DNA from: Candidatus Fermentibacteraceae bacterium
GTDB taxonomy: Bacteria; Fermentibacterota; Fermentibacteria; Fermentibacterales; JCC-6
NCBI GenBank assembly: GCA_016936235.1
Contig: JAFGPK010000005.1
Span: 1 to 64,000, forward strand
DNA length: 64,000 nt
Direction of reading: 5' to 3'
Of this stretch, positions 8,101 to 16,246 are shown in pieces; within the stretch, counting starts at the first letter, position 1; the number at the start of each line of letters is the position of its first letter. The notes under the pieces were generated by a model. The model worked only from the letters and a program-made list of their open reading frames with translations, was not told where the DNA came from and did not search any database. A program made the position numbers and the translations under genes.

Positions 8101-10023
8101 ATGAAAAAGAAAAGAGCCATGGGAAACAGCAGAAGCACCGTACGACGGATACTCTCATACGTGAAGCCCTACTGGAAGTGGATGACCGGGGCGATGCTGT
8201 GCATGCTCTTCTTCGCCCTGTTCAGCGGCGCCTCCCTGGGAATGATACTCCCTCTCTTCGACGACGTGCTCACTCCCGAGGAACGACCGGGGGAGACCGG
8301 CGATCTGATGCCCCTGCTCAGGGAGAACGCGGGGGATGCGTTCAGCAGGCTGGGATCCGAGATCGCGTCCCTGGATGCGGGCGGGGCCGCGGACGCGGCG
8401 GGAGACCTGGTGGAGGGAATCAGGAAGACCTTGCGGGAGGCTGATCCGGGGCAGGTCCTCCTGGCTGTCATCATCGGCCTCGTGACCATAGTCGTCCTCA
8501 AGAACATACTGGGTTTTCTTCAGATCTTCTTCCTCTCCAGGGCGGAGCAGGGTATGGTGAACGATGTCCGCAGGAAGCTCTACGACCATCTGCTGGAGCT
8601 GGATATGGGCTTCTACACGTCAGCCAGGTCCGGGGACGTAATGGCCAGGTTCACGTCCGACGTCGGGAACATGAACTGGGCCATGACCGAGATGCTGATG
8701 AGCATTCCAAGACAGGCCGTGCTGCTCCTTGTATACCTGGGGCTTGCCCTGTGGGCATCCTGGAGACTGGCTCTGATTACTCTTCTTGTATTCCCCCCGG
8801 CCATGCTCTTCATCCTGATACTCAGCCGAAGGCTGAGGAGGAAGACCCACACCTCCCAGGAGAGGCTGGCTGATTTCTCAGCGATCCTTCAGGAGACCAT
8901 CTTCGGCATACGCATAGTCAAGGCTTTTTCAATGGAGAGATTCGAGTCGGGGAGGTTCGCGGGAATGCTGGAGGTCCACAGGAGGACCGAAACCTCGCTG
9001 CAGAGGGAGAGGGCCCTGGCCAGCCCTGTCACCGAGACCATGGGCGCCATAGCCAGCGCCTTCATAATGTGGTACGGCGGGAAGGCCATACTCGCAGGCG
9101 GCGACCTGACCACGGGGCGCTTCCTGGTCTTCCTTGCGGCGGCGCTCTCAATGATGAATCCCGTAAAGACCATCAGCCATGCAAACAGCAGGATACAGAG
9201 CGGACTGGCTTCCGCGGAGAGGGTGTTCAGGCTCATGGACAGGGAGGTGGCCATACTTCAGCCGGTCGATCCCGCGCCTTTTGACGGCTTCTGCGAGTCC
9301 ATCGAGTTCAGTAGCGTATCCTTCAGCTACGACGGGAACTCGCCGGTGCTGCGTGACGTCTCCTTCACCATTCGGAAGGGCGAGATAGTGGCCCTCGTGG
9401 GACCCAGCGGAGGAGGGAAAAGCACCATAGCCGATCTAATCCCCAGGTTCTACGACCCCGACTCGGGGAAGATCCTCATTGACGGATACGATCTTCGCAC
9501 CATAGACCTGGAGGTCCTCAGGCGGAGCATGGGCGTGGTCACACAGGAGACTGTGCTGTTCAACGACACCATCAGGAACAACATCGCCTACGGTGAGGAC
9601 GGCATTCCAATGGAGAGAGTGGAGCTTGCCGCAGAGGTGGCCAATGCCATGGAGTTCATCCGGGAATTTCCCGGGGGGTTCGAAACCGTGATAGGCGAGA
9701 GGGGCACCAGACTCTCCGGCGGACAGAAACAGAGGATAGCCATAGCCAGGGCGGTACTGAAGGACCCGGACATACTCATCTTCGACGAGGCCACATCAGC
9801 CCTGGACACCCATTCGGAGAGAATGGTCCAGCAGGCCATAGACGGTCTGGTGGAGGGCAGGACCTCCCTGGTGATAGCTCACAGGCTCAGCACGGTCACC
9901 AAGGCATCCATGGTGCTCTACGTGGAGGACGGCCGGATAGTCGAGAGGGGAACACACCCGGAACTGCTGGAAAAGAATGGCAAATACAGAAAGCTCTACG
10001 ATCTGCAGTTCGCAGTTCAGTAG
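8101..10023 (+). CDS. MsbA-like ABC exporter (fused permease and ATPase)
   Basis: 640 aa. An N-terminal six-helix type I exporter domain (about 25-340) contains an unusually long acidic loop after the first helix (roughly residues 60-120). The C-terminal ATPase has Walker A GPSGGGKST (about 433), signature LSGGQ (about 538), Walker B ILIFDEAT (about 558) and the switch His in VIAHRLS. Homodimeric relatives flip lipid A-core or export lipids and drugs. A GT9 heptosyltransferase-type gene follows within 16 bp, which favours an LPS-related cargo. ATG 8101 is chosen; GTG 8092 is possible, and neither has a clear Shine-Dalgarno site. Confidence 0.88.
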   Translation: MKKKRAMGNSRSTVRRILSYVKPYWKWMTGAMLCMLFFALFSGASLGMILPLFDDVLTPEERPGETGDLMPLLRENAGDAFSRLGSEIASLDAGGAADAAGDLVEGIRKTLREADPGQVLLAVIIGLVTIVVLKNILGFLQIFFLSRAEQGMVNDVRRKLYDHLLELDMGFYTSARSGDVMARFTSDVGNMNWAMTEMLMSIPRQAVLLLVYLGLALWASWRLALITLLVFPPAMLFILILSRRLRRKTHTSQERLADFSAILQETIFGIRIVKAFSMERFESGRFAGMLEVHRRTETSLQRERALASPVTETMGAIASAFIMWYGGKAILAGGDLTTGRFLVFLAAALSMMNPVKTISHANSRIQSGLASAERVFRLMDREVAILQPVDPAPFDGFCESIEFSSVSFSYDGNSPVLRDVSFTIRKGEIVALVGPSGGGKSTIADLIPRFYDPDSGKILIDGYDLRTIDLEVLRRSMGVVTQETVLFNDTIRNNIAYGEDGIPMERVELAAEVANAMEFIREFPGGFETVIGERGTRLSGGQKQRIAIARAVLKDPDILIFDEATSALDTHSERMVQQAIDGLVEGRTSLVIAHRLSTVTKASMVLYVEDGRIVERGTHPELLEKNGKYRKLYDLQFAVQ

Positions 10024-10039
10024 GACCGATCCGGTCACC

Positions 10040-11005
10040 GTGCCCGGGAGGACAGGTCCCGCCGGCAGCTGCCGCAGCACCGCCGTTATCCGCCTGCATT
10101 CACTGGGAGATGTCGTTCTGGCCCAGCCGGCGGCTGCAAGGCTGTCGGAAGGCGGAAGCTTGTTCCTGGTTACCTCGCGCGAGTATGCGCCCGTCGCTGA
10201 ACGCATGGAGAACGTCATCCCGGTGATGCACGACCGGGAAACCGGTCTCCCCGGGCTCAGAAGGCTTCTCAGGGATATGGCTCCCGAAAGGATCGTGGAC
10301 CTTCAGAACAGCATGAAGACAAGGCTGGCCACTCTGGGGATGAACGTCACTGGCAGGTTCCGAATGGACAGGGGCCTGCGGAAGAGGGTGCTTCGGGGAG
10401 ACCCTGCGACAATGCCGGCAAGGAGACTGGATTTCCTCGGGGCCGCAGGCTTCACCTGGGGATGTGAGCCGAGTCTCGTGAGGTCCTCGCCGCCGCCGGA
10501 GGATCTTGCCGTTGGTCTGGGCGCGGGGGGAAGGTGGCGCCTCAAATCCATTCCATCGAGTGTCATAGCTGAAGCCGCCAGGCTCCTCATTGACCTGTAC
10601 GGCGCAAGGGTGACCATTACCGGCGGCCCGGGAGAGGAGGACCTCGTCACGGAAACCTCCGCCTCGGTCATGAGGGATGGAGTGATGACCTATTGCGGGG
10701 AGGACGGGATCAGTGGCCTGATCGAAGTACTGGAAGGCCTCAGTCTGTTCGTGTCTCCCGACTCCGGTCCCGCCCATCTTGCGAAGGCCCTCGGTGTGCC
10801 GGTGATGGTGGTCTTCACTTCCACATCCCCGGCACTGGGGTTCTGGGAACAGGAGGGAGCGGGGATGTACACTTCCGGCAGGCTGGACTGCAGGCCCTGT
10901 CACAGGCACGGCGGCGAGGAGTGTTCCAGAGGGGACGAGGCATGCAGGAGGGGGATCCTTCCCCTGGACCTGGTCAGGAACGCCATGGAAATGGCGGTAC
11001 GATGA
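10040..11005 (+). CDS. Glycosyltransferase family 9 (heptosyltransferase-type)
   Basis: 321 aa from GTG 10040. It has the GT9 N-terminal signature VIRLHSLGDVVLAQPAA and the C-terminal nucleotide-sugar site SPDSGPAHLAKALGVPVMVVF. A cysteine-containing tail (CRPCHRHGGEEC) is also common in this family. GT9 enzymes transfer heptose from ADP-heptose to LPS inner core. The MsbA-like gene upstream supports LPS core assembly; mutS follows with an ATGA overlap. The frame is open back to 9977 inside the exporter gene, but the family signature begins just after the GTG. Confidence 0.85.
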   Translation: MPGRTGPAGSCRSTAVIRLHSLGDVVLAQPAAARLSEGGSLFLVTSREYAPVAERMENVIPVMHDRETGLPGLRRLLRDMAPERIVDLQNSMKTRLATLGMNVTGRFRMDRGLRKRVLRGDPATMPARRLDFLGAAGFTWGCEPSLVRSSPPPEDLAVGLGAGGRWRLKSIPSSVIAEAARLLIDLYGARVTITGGPGEEDLVTETSASVMRDGVMTYCGEDGISGLIEVLEGLSLFVSPDSGPAHLAKALGVPVMVVFTSTSPALGFWEQEGAGMYTSGRLDCRPCHRHGGEECSRGDEACRRGILPLDLVRNAMEMAVR

Positions 11006-13557
11006 AGACGCCGATGATGAAACAGTTCCTGGATATCAAGTCCGGGCATCCCGGAGAGATACTCCTGTTCAGGATGGGCGACTTCTACGAGACCTTCTTC
11101 GAGGACGCCGCGACGGTATCCAAGGCGCTGGGCATAACGCTGACCTCAAGGGGCGGGAGCGGTGAGGACGGCGAGCGCATACCACTTGCAGGATTCCCTT
11201 ATCACGCCCTGGACGGGTACCTTTCGAAGCTGATAAAGTCAGGCTACAGGGTAGCCATCTGCGAGCAGACCGAGGACCCGGCACTCGCCAGGGGCCTTGT
11301 CAGGCGGGAGGTGATAGAGGTCATCACCCCGGGTACGCTTGTCAGCGGAGCGGCACTGGACGAGCGCAGGACATTGCTTCTCTGCGCCGCCTTCATCAGC
11401 GGGGAGAGGGGGGGTCTCGCCTTCTGCGACATCTCCACCGGGGAGATAGACGCCACCGAGATCGGCGCGCTCCTTGTCCCCTCAGAGATAGCCAGGAGGG
11501 ATCCAACCGAGCTGCTGCTGCCTGAAGGCTCGGGAATACAGCCGCCTTCAGGCTGCGAACCCACTTTCGTGGAAAGGTGGAAGTTCGATCCCGATACCGC
11601 GGCGGGAGCCGCCGGTTCGGTGCTCTCCATCATCACCCCGGAAGGGTTCGGGGCGGCGGCGGACAGTCCGGCGGTATCAGCCGTAGGCGCGCTGCTTGCC
11701 TACGTAAGGGACACCAAGAGGATGGACCTGGCCCATCTGTGCTTCACCGGAATGTACAGGCGCGAGGACAGCATGATAATCGACAGGGGCAGCGCCAGGT
11801 CACTGAACATCACCGAATCCTCCCAGGGGGAGGAGCACGCCATTCTCTCAAGGACCACTGACGAGACCGTCACCGCGGCGGGATCGAGGGAGTGGCGGAA
11901 ATGGCTGGAATCACCGTCCAGGGACAGACGTGTCATCGAGGAGAGGTACGACGCCGTGTCGTGGCTCATCGGGCACAGGGAAGCGCTGGAGGGACTCAGA
12001 AGCCGTCTCGACGGTTCCGCTGATCTTCAGAGGCAGTCGGGGAAGCTGGGGACGCTCAGGTCATCTCCGAGGGACCTGAGAGCGGTGGCTGACACCATTT
12101 CGATGCTCCCGGAAATCGCCGGGCTCATCGAGGGCGCCGATTCCGCGCTTCTGGCGGACATCGCTTCCATGGATCTTCTGGAGGGGACCGGCAGGATGAT
12201 AGACTCCGTCCTTACGGAAGACCCTCCGGCAAGGCTGGCGGATGGCGGAGTGATAAGAAAGAGCGTATCCCGCGAGCTGGACGAGTACAGGGAGATACGC
12301 TCCGGCGGTCACGACTGGATAAGGTCCAGGAGGGATGAGGAGAGGGAGCGGACGGGTATCCCGAACCTGTCCATAAACAGCAACAAGGTCTTCGGTTACT
12401 ACATCGAGGTTTCCAGAAGCCACCTGGACAAGATTCCGGAGGATTACATACGCAAGCAGACGCTGGTGAACGCTGAAAGATTCATAACGCCGCAGCTCAA
12501 GGAGATGGAGGCGCGCGTATTCCGTGCAGGCGATGAAATAGAGAAACTGGAGAACGAGCTGTTCTGTGATCTGAGAAAGAAGGTGGCTGACGACATAGAG
12601 GGCATAAGGAATGCCGGCAGGATGCTGGCCCGTCTTGATGTTCTCTCTTCGCTGGCCGTTCTCGCCTCCAGGTGGGGTTACGTAAGACCCCTGCTGGCGG
12701 AGATGCCCGGAATCTGCATAGAGGAGGGGAGGCATCCGGTCCTTGAAATGATACTGCCCCAGGGTGAGTGCGTTCCCAACAGCATCAGGCTCGATCAGGG
12801 CAGGAGGATCCTGCTGGTCACCGGACCCAACATGGCCGGCAAGTCCACATACCTCCGGCAGGCGGCTCTGCTGGTGGTCCTGGCGCAGGCAGGGTCCTTC
12901 GTACCTGCGGCCTCGATGACCTTTTCGCCCGTGGACAGGATATTCACCCGAATAGGCTCTTCTGATCGTATCACAAGGGGACAGTCCACCTTCCTCGTCG
13001 AGATGGCGGAGGCGGCCGCCCTGCTCAATTCCAGCACGAAGGACAGCCTGGCCATTCTTGACGAGGTGGGAAGAGGCACGAGCACTTATGACGGGCTCTC
13101 CCTGGCATGGGCCATGGTGGAGTACCTGCACGAAAGCGTCGATCACAGACCCCTGGTCCTATTCGCCACCCACTACCACGAACTCACCGCTCTCGGAAAC
13201 CTTCTGCCGGCCGCGGCCAACGTGAACGTGAAGGTAAAGGACACCGGCGGGAAAGTAGTATTTCTCTACAGGATAGAGGAGGGCGGCACCGATGAGTCAT
13301 ATGGCATTCACGTTGCATCGATGGCCGGAGTTCCTCCAAGGGTCGTGCGCAGAGCCAGGAAGGTGCTCGTGGACCTCGAGGCGGGCAGGCACCTGATGCC
13401 CGGCGGGGGCGGCGAGGATCAGCTGGAGCTTTCCCTGGAACCCGCGGCGCCGGTGGAAGACCCCCTAGCGGACCGTTTGAGGTCCATCGACCCGGACTCC
13501 CTCACACCAAGGAGAGCGCTGGAAATACTCTACGAGCTACGCGACAGCATAGAATAG
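11002..13557 (+). CDS. mutS: DNA mismatch repair protein MutS
   Basis: 851 aa, full length. The mismatch-reading Phe-x-Glu is in GDFYETFF (F28, E30). The core and clamp domains follow, then the ATPase with Walker A GPNMAGKST (about 608) and the DEVGRGTSTYDG block. MutS recognises mispairs and recruits MutL. The C-terminus has the usual short dimerisation helices (LTPRRALEILYELRDSI). The start ATG at 11002 overlaps the previous stop (ATGA), and the GDFYE spacing supports it. No mutL is in the window. Confidence 0.97.
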   Translation: MKTPMMKQFLDIKSGHPGEILLFRMGDFYETFFEDAATVSKALGITLTSRGGSGEDGERIPLAGFPYHALDGYLSKLIKSGYRVAICEQTEDPALARGLVRREVIEVITPGTLVSGAALDERRTLLLCAAFISGERGGLAFCDISTGEIDATEIGALLVPSEIARRDPTELLLPEGSGIQPPSGCEPTFVERWKFDPDTAAGAAGSVLSIITPEGFGAAADSPAVSAVGALLAYVRDTKRMDLAHLCFTGMYRREDSMIIDRGSARSLNITESSQGEEHAILSRTTDETVTAAGSREWRKWLESPSRDRRVIEERYDAVSWLIGHREALEGLRSRLDGSADLQRQSGKLGTLRSSPRDLRAVADTISMLPEIAGLIEGADSALLADIASMDLLEGTGRMIDSVLTEDPPARLADGGVIRKSVSRELDEYREIRSGGHDWIRSRRDEERERTGIPNLSINSNKVFGYYIEVSRSHLDKIPEDYIRKQTLVNAERFITPQLKEMEARVFRAGDEIEKLENELFCDLRKKVADDIEGIRNAGRMLARLDVLSSLAVLASRWGYVRPLLAEMPGICIEEGRHPVLEMILPQGECVPNSIRLDQGRRILLVTGPNMAGKSTYLRQAALLVVLAQAGSFVPAASMTFSPVDRIFTRIGSSDRITRGQSTFLVEMAEAAALLNSSTKDSLAILDEVGRGTSTYDGLSLAWAMVEYLHESVDHRPLVLFATHYHELTALGNLLPAAANVNVKVKDTGGKVVFLYRIEEGGTDESYGIHVASMAGVPPRVVRRARKVLVDLEAGRHLMPGGGGEDQLELSLEPAAPVEDPLADRLRSIDPDSLTPRRALEILYELRDSIE

Positions 13558-13589
13558 GATCGCCCGTAATCGGATAAGGTGAACAGGTG

Positions 13590-13618
13590 TTTACATCATG
13601 TGAAGAAACATGTATGAT
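13590..13618 (+). promoter_or_regulatory. Strong sigma70-type promoter for the orphan gene at 13647
   Basis: TTTACA (13590-13595), exactly 17 bp, TATGAT (13613-13618): each hexamer matches consensus in 5 of 6 positions. The predicted start of transcription near 13625 lies 22 nt before the ATG and after the GTG at 13587, which rules out that upstream start. Confidence 0.65.
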
Positions 13619-13646
13619 ATGGCCGAAGATGAGAAAGGAGGCGGCC

Positions 13647-13997
13647 ATGAGCCATATCATGACGGAAAACGGTTTCCCGTCCCCGGCTGAGATCCTGTTC
13701 ATTCACCGGCAGGCTTCGGACTCCGGAAGGTGGCAGACCGCTCCCGAGTGTCCTATTGACCAGAACTCGATGAGCGTCTTCGGTACTCTGGGCAGCAGGT
13801 ACTCGGTGCTGGTTCTGGAGAGGGATCGTGTAGATCCTCGATTGGCCGGTGCTGATGGGGGCTGGATCCTCGCTGACGGATGGCGCGGCGGCGAAAGGGT
13901 CAGGTTCGATCTCCAGTGGGCCGCAGATGCAGGAGAAAACGGATGCATCGCACTGTGCGGAAGGGAGGCGTCCGGACCTTTCTGCACTTCGGCCTGA
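13647..13997 (+). CDS. Hypothetical protein, 116 aa, monocistronic
   Basis: I do not recognise this protein. It starts MSHIMTENG with an excellent ribosome site AAAGGAGG (13634-13641) 5 nt upstream. It has no signal peptide or membrane segment. It contains a few cysteines (in APECPIDQ, ENGCIALCG and the end FCTSA) and stretches such as VLVLERDRVDPRLAGADGGW. It is framed by its own promoter and a hairpin terminator, so it is expressed separately from mutS and from the glycan operon. A minus-strand frame of 152 aa covers the same bases but lacks these signals. Confidence 0.6.
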   Translation: MSHIMTENGFPSPAEILFIHRQASDSGRWQTAPECPIDQNSMSVFGTLGSRYSVLVLERDRVDPRLAGADGGWILADGWRGGERVRFDLQWAADAGENGCIALCGREASGPFCTSA

Positions 13998-13998
13998 C

Positions 13999-14038
13999 CC
14001 CCGACGGTAGACTTCAAAAGCCCGTTGGGGTATTTTTC
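13999..14038 (+). terminator. Rho-independent terminator after the orphan gene
   Basis: A 9-bp stem with one G-T pair (CCCCGACGG at 13999-14007, CCGTTGGGG at 14022-14030) closes a 14-nt loop and is followed by TATTTTTC. It starts just after the stop codon of the 116-aa gene and separates it from the glycan operon. Confidence 0.7.
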
Positions 14039-14070
14039 TCCGGACGGAACCCATTAACGCTATCCCGGGG

Positions 14071-14835
14071 GTGCTTCCAATAGCAGATAATCAGCATGAA
14101 GGTCTTTCCGTGATCTTCCCGGCCTTCAACGAGGAGGAGAACGTCCGCTACATGGTCGAAAGGATCATGGAAGTCCTCCATGATCTCGATATTCCCGGCG
14201 AGGTGATCATTGTGGACGACGGTTCCTCCGATCGCACGGCGGCAGTCGCCCGGGAGATGGCCGGAACCGACGGCCGGATAAGAGTCGTGAACCATCCCGT
14301 CAATATGGGCATAGGAAGAGCGGTCTGGAGCGGGATCAGCAGCGCCACAATGCCCTGGGTCTTCTACACCGACTGCGACGGCCAGTTCGATCTCGGTGAG
14401 CTGAGTATCCTCTGGGAAATGCGAAACAGCGCTGACGTCATATCAGGGTTCAGGCGGAACAGGCAGGACCCGCTGATGCGCCTTCTTTATTCCTTCGCAT
14501 ACAATTCACTGGCGTACCTTCTTTTCTGGGGCGGTTTCAGGGATGTCGACGCCTCTTTCAAACTGTTCAGGAGAGACATCTTCAGCCGTTTCGACGTAAG
14601 GTCGAACTCCAGCGTGGCAGACCTGGAACTGCTCCTGTTCCCGAGGAAACTGGGAATGAGGGTCCTTCAGGTACCGGTGTCGCATTACCCCAGGAGGGCC
14701 GGAACCGTTTCATGCGAGAGCTTCAGGAACGGAATATTCGCCTGGGTCAGGATCGGCCCCGTGATCGAGATGTTCGTCCAGCTGCTCAGGCTTCGGGCCA
14801 GGGTATGGAGGGGAGATGTCCGGAGAGAGGACTGA
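14071..14835 (+). CDS. Glycosyltransferase family 2 (dolichyl-phosphate mannose synthase-like)
   Basis: 254 aa. Typical GT2 A-fold: VIFPAFNEEENV, nucleotide-binding VDDGSSDRT (about 48-56), NMGIGRAVWSG, and the metal DxD in YTDCDGQFD. The region FRDVDASFKLFRRDIF is usual for DPM1/GtrB-like enzymes that load a sugar onto a polyprenyl phosphate, which would feed the GT-C enzymes later in this operon. The GTG start at 14071 is uncertain; the motif spacing also allows a start closer to GTG 14111, which has GAAGGT before it. Confidence 0.82.
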   Translation: MLPIADNQHEGLSVIFPAFNEEENVRYMVERIMEVLHDLDIPGEVIIVDDGSSDRTAAVAREMAGTDGRIRVVNHPVNMGIGRAVWSGISSATMPWVFYTDCDGQFDLGELSILWEMRNSADVISGFRRNRQDPLMRLLYSFAYNSLAYLLFWGGFRDVDASFKLFRRDIFSRFDVRSNSSVADLELLLFPRKLGMRVLQVPVSHYPRRAGTVSCESFRNGIFAWVRIGPVIEMFVQLLRLRARVWRGDVRRED

Positions 14836-16246
14836 AGCGCTCCTGGTCACTCCGCTGCCTCCGATGGAGACAGGTCTGGCCACCTACGCCGTTCGCGTGC
14901 TGGAACATACCCGCGACAGCATCAGATGGACGGTGGCATTCCCCGGGAAGGCCGATATTCAATCGCTTCCTGAAGGGCCCTCTTACATTCCCATTGATGC
15001 CCTCGACCCGGATGATGTCCCGGAAAGAAGGATATTCCAGCTGGGCAATTCCGTCCACTGCTTCCCGGTTCTGCAGACGCTCTACGTTCTTGGCGGTACG
15101 GTCCTCTTCCACGAGACCGTCATTCACCACATGATCAGATACTGCTGCCTTGAACAGGGGAGGGTGGAGGATTACAGGAGGGAGCTTCGGTTCTGCTTCG
15201 GACCTGGGGCCGGCAGAGTGGAAAGGATACTGGCAGCGAAGGGGCTCCCGGATACGGAATACGACTCTCTCCTGAAGAGGTATCCTCTCATCGGCAGAGC
15301 CGTGAACGCCTCTCACAGCGCTGTATGCCTCAATGAATACGCCGCAGGGTCCATACGGGGCTGCTATCCCCCGGGAGCCGTCATCACGGTGGGCCATCCC
15401 CTGAGCCCTGTCCCGGAACTTGCGGAGATCAGGAAACCATTTCCCGTGTGCCTTGGAATGGTGGGAAGCTTCCATCCCGGCAGGAACCTGCCCGATGTCC
15501 TCAGGGCCATGGAGATCATCCGATGCCGGGAACCGAATGCCGGTTTGCTGCTGATAGGCGGGGGCTACCCTGAGGACCTTCCTCCATGGGCCATGGCGAC
15601 AGGCAGGGTCCCGGAAAGGGAATACCAGAGCTGGATAAGGGTCCTGGACTGCGTCCTGGACCTGAGGCATCCCACCTGCGGCGAGACCTCCGGAAGCCTG
15701 CTGGAAGCCATGAGGGCTGGAATACCTCCCATAGTATCAGCGTCGGGGGCTTTCATCAACCTCCCATCCGATGCGGTGATAAGGATATCTCCTGACAACA
15801 TTGTTCAGGCCCTTCCGGCGGCTTTCGATATCCTGAGACGGGATGACCGGCTGCGTACCCTGATAGGCAGGGGGGCGGCGGACCATGCGAATGCGACGGG
15901 TTCAGTGGAGAGACTGGAAAGGGACTGGGAGAGGGTGATTGAACTGGCGGGAACATTCTCACGGGCCATCGTGGCGGAGAGATCTCCCGTTTCCATGGCG
16001 CCCGCATGGGTTGACCCGCCTCAGGGTTTCGAGAGGGACCTGTTCACAGGTCCTGTAACATGGAAGTTCAGCGATGGTTCGATCCTCACCGGCCCCGCCG
16101 GTTGTTCCGGCGGTTTCCTGACAGCCTGGGGCGGAGGTTCGGTGAACGGCGTCCGGCTTCCGGACCAGCCCGCTGTAATCGCCTTCGAAGGGGAGGAGCT
16201 TCTGTTCAACGGCAGCGGAAGGATCTCGGATGTATTCTGGAAATAG
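14816..16246 (+). CDS. GT4-type glycosyltransferase with beta-rich C-terminal extension
   Basis: 476 aa. The C-terminal Rossmann half of a GT-B enzyme is visible: GMVGSFHPGRNLPDVLRAM, LLLIGGGYPEDL, and the nucleotide-sugar loop TCGETSGSLLEAMRAGIPPIV. The N-terminal acceptor domain is divergent. After the GT domain come ~80 residues (from WVDPPQGF to FWK) rich in Gly, Trp and Phe that look like a separate beta domain not usual for GT4. Start ATG 14816 overlaps the preceding gene by 20 bp and has GGAGGGGAG upstream. Acceptor and donor are unknown. Confidence 0.75.
   Translation: MSGERTEALLVTPLPPMETGLATYAVRVLEHTRDSIRWTVAFPGKADIQSLPEGPSYIPIDALDPDDVPERRIFQLGNSVHCFPVLQTLYVLGGTVLFHETVIHHMIRYCCLEQGRVEDYRRELRFCFGPGAGRVERILAAKGLPDTEYDSLLKRYPLIGRAVNASHSAVCLNEYAAGSIRGCYPPGAVITVGHPLSPVPELAEIRKPFPVCLGMVGSFHPGRNLPDVLRAMEIIRCREPNAGLLLIGGGYPEDLPPWAMATGRVPEREYQSWIRVLDCVLDLRHPTCGETSGSLLEAMRAGIPPIVSASGAFINLPSDAVIRISPDNIVQALPAAFDILRRDDRLRTLIGRGAADHANATGSVERLERDWERVIELAGTFSRAIVAERSPVSMAPAWVDPPQGFERDLFTGPVTWKFSDGSILTGPAGCSGGFLTAWGGGSVNGVRLPDQPAVIAFEGEELLFNGSGRISDVFWK

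Noticed and set aside
12061-13146. Minus-strand frame of 361 aa
   Set aside because: Antisense of the conserved mutS ATPase region; no recognisable family.
13596-14054. Minus-strand frame of 152 aa
   Set aside because: The + strand has promoter, strong ribosome site and terminator for a gene here; the minus frame has none.
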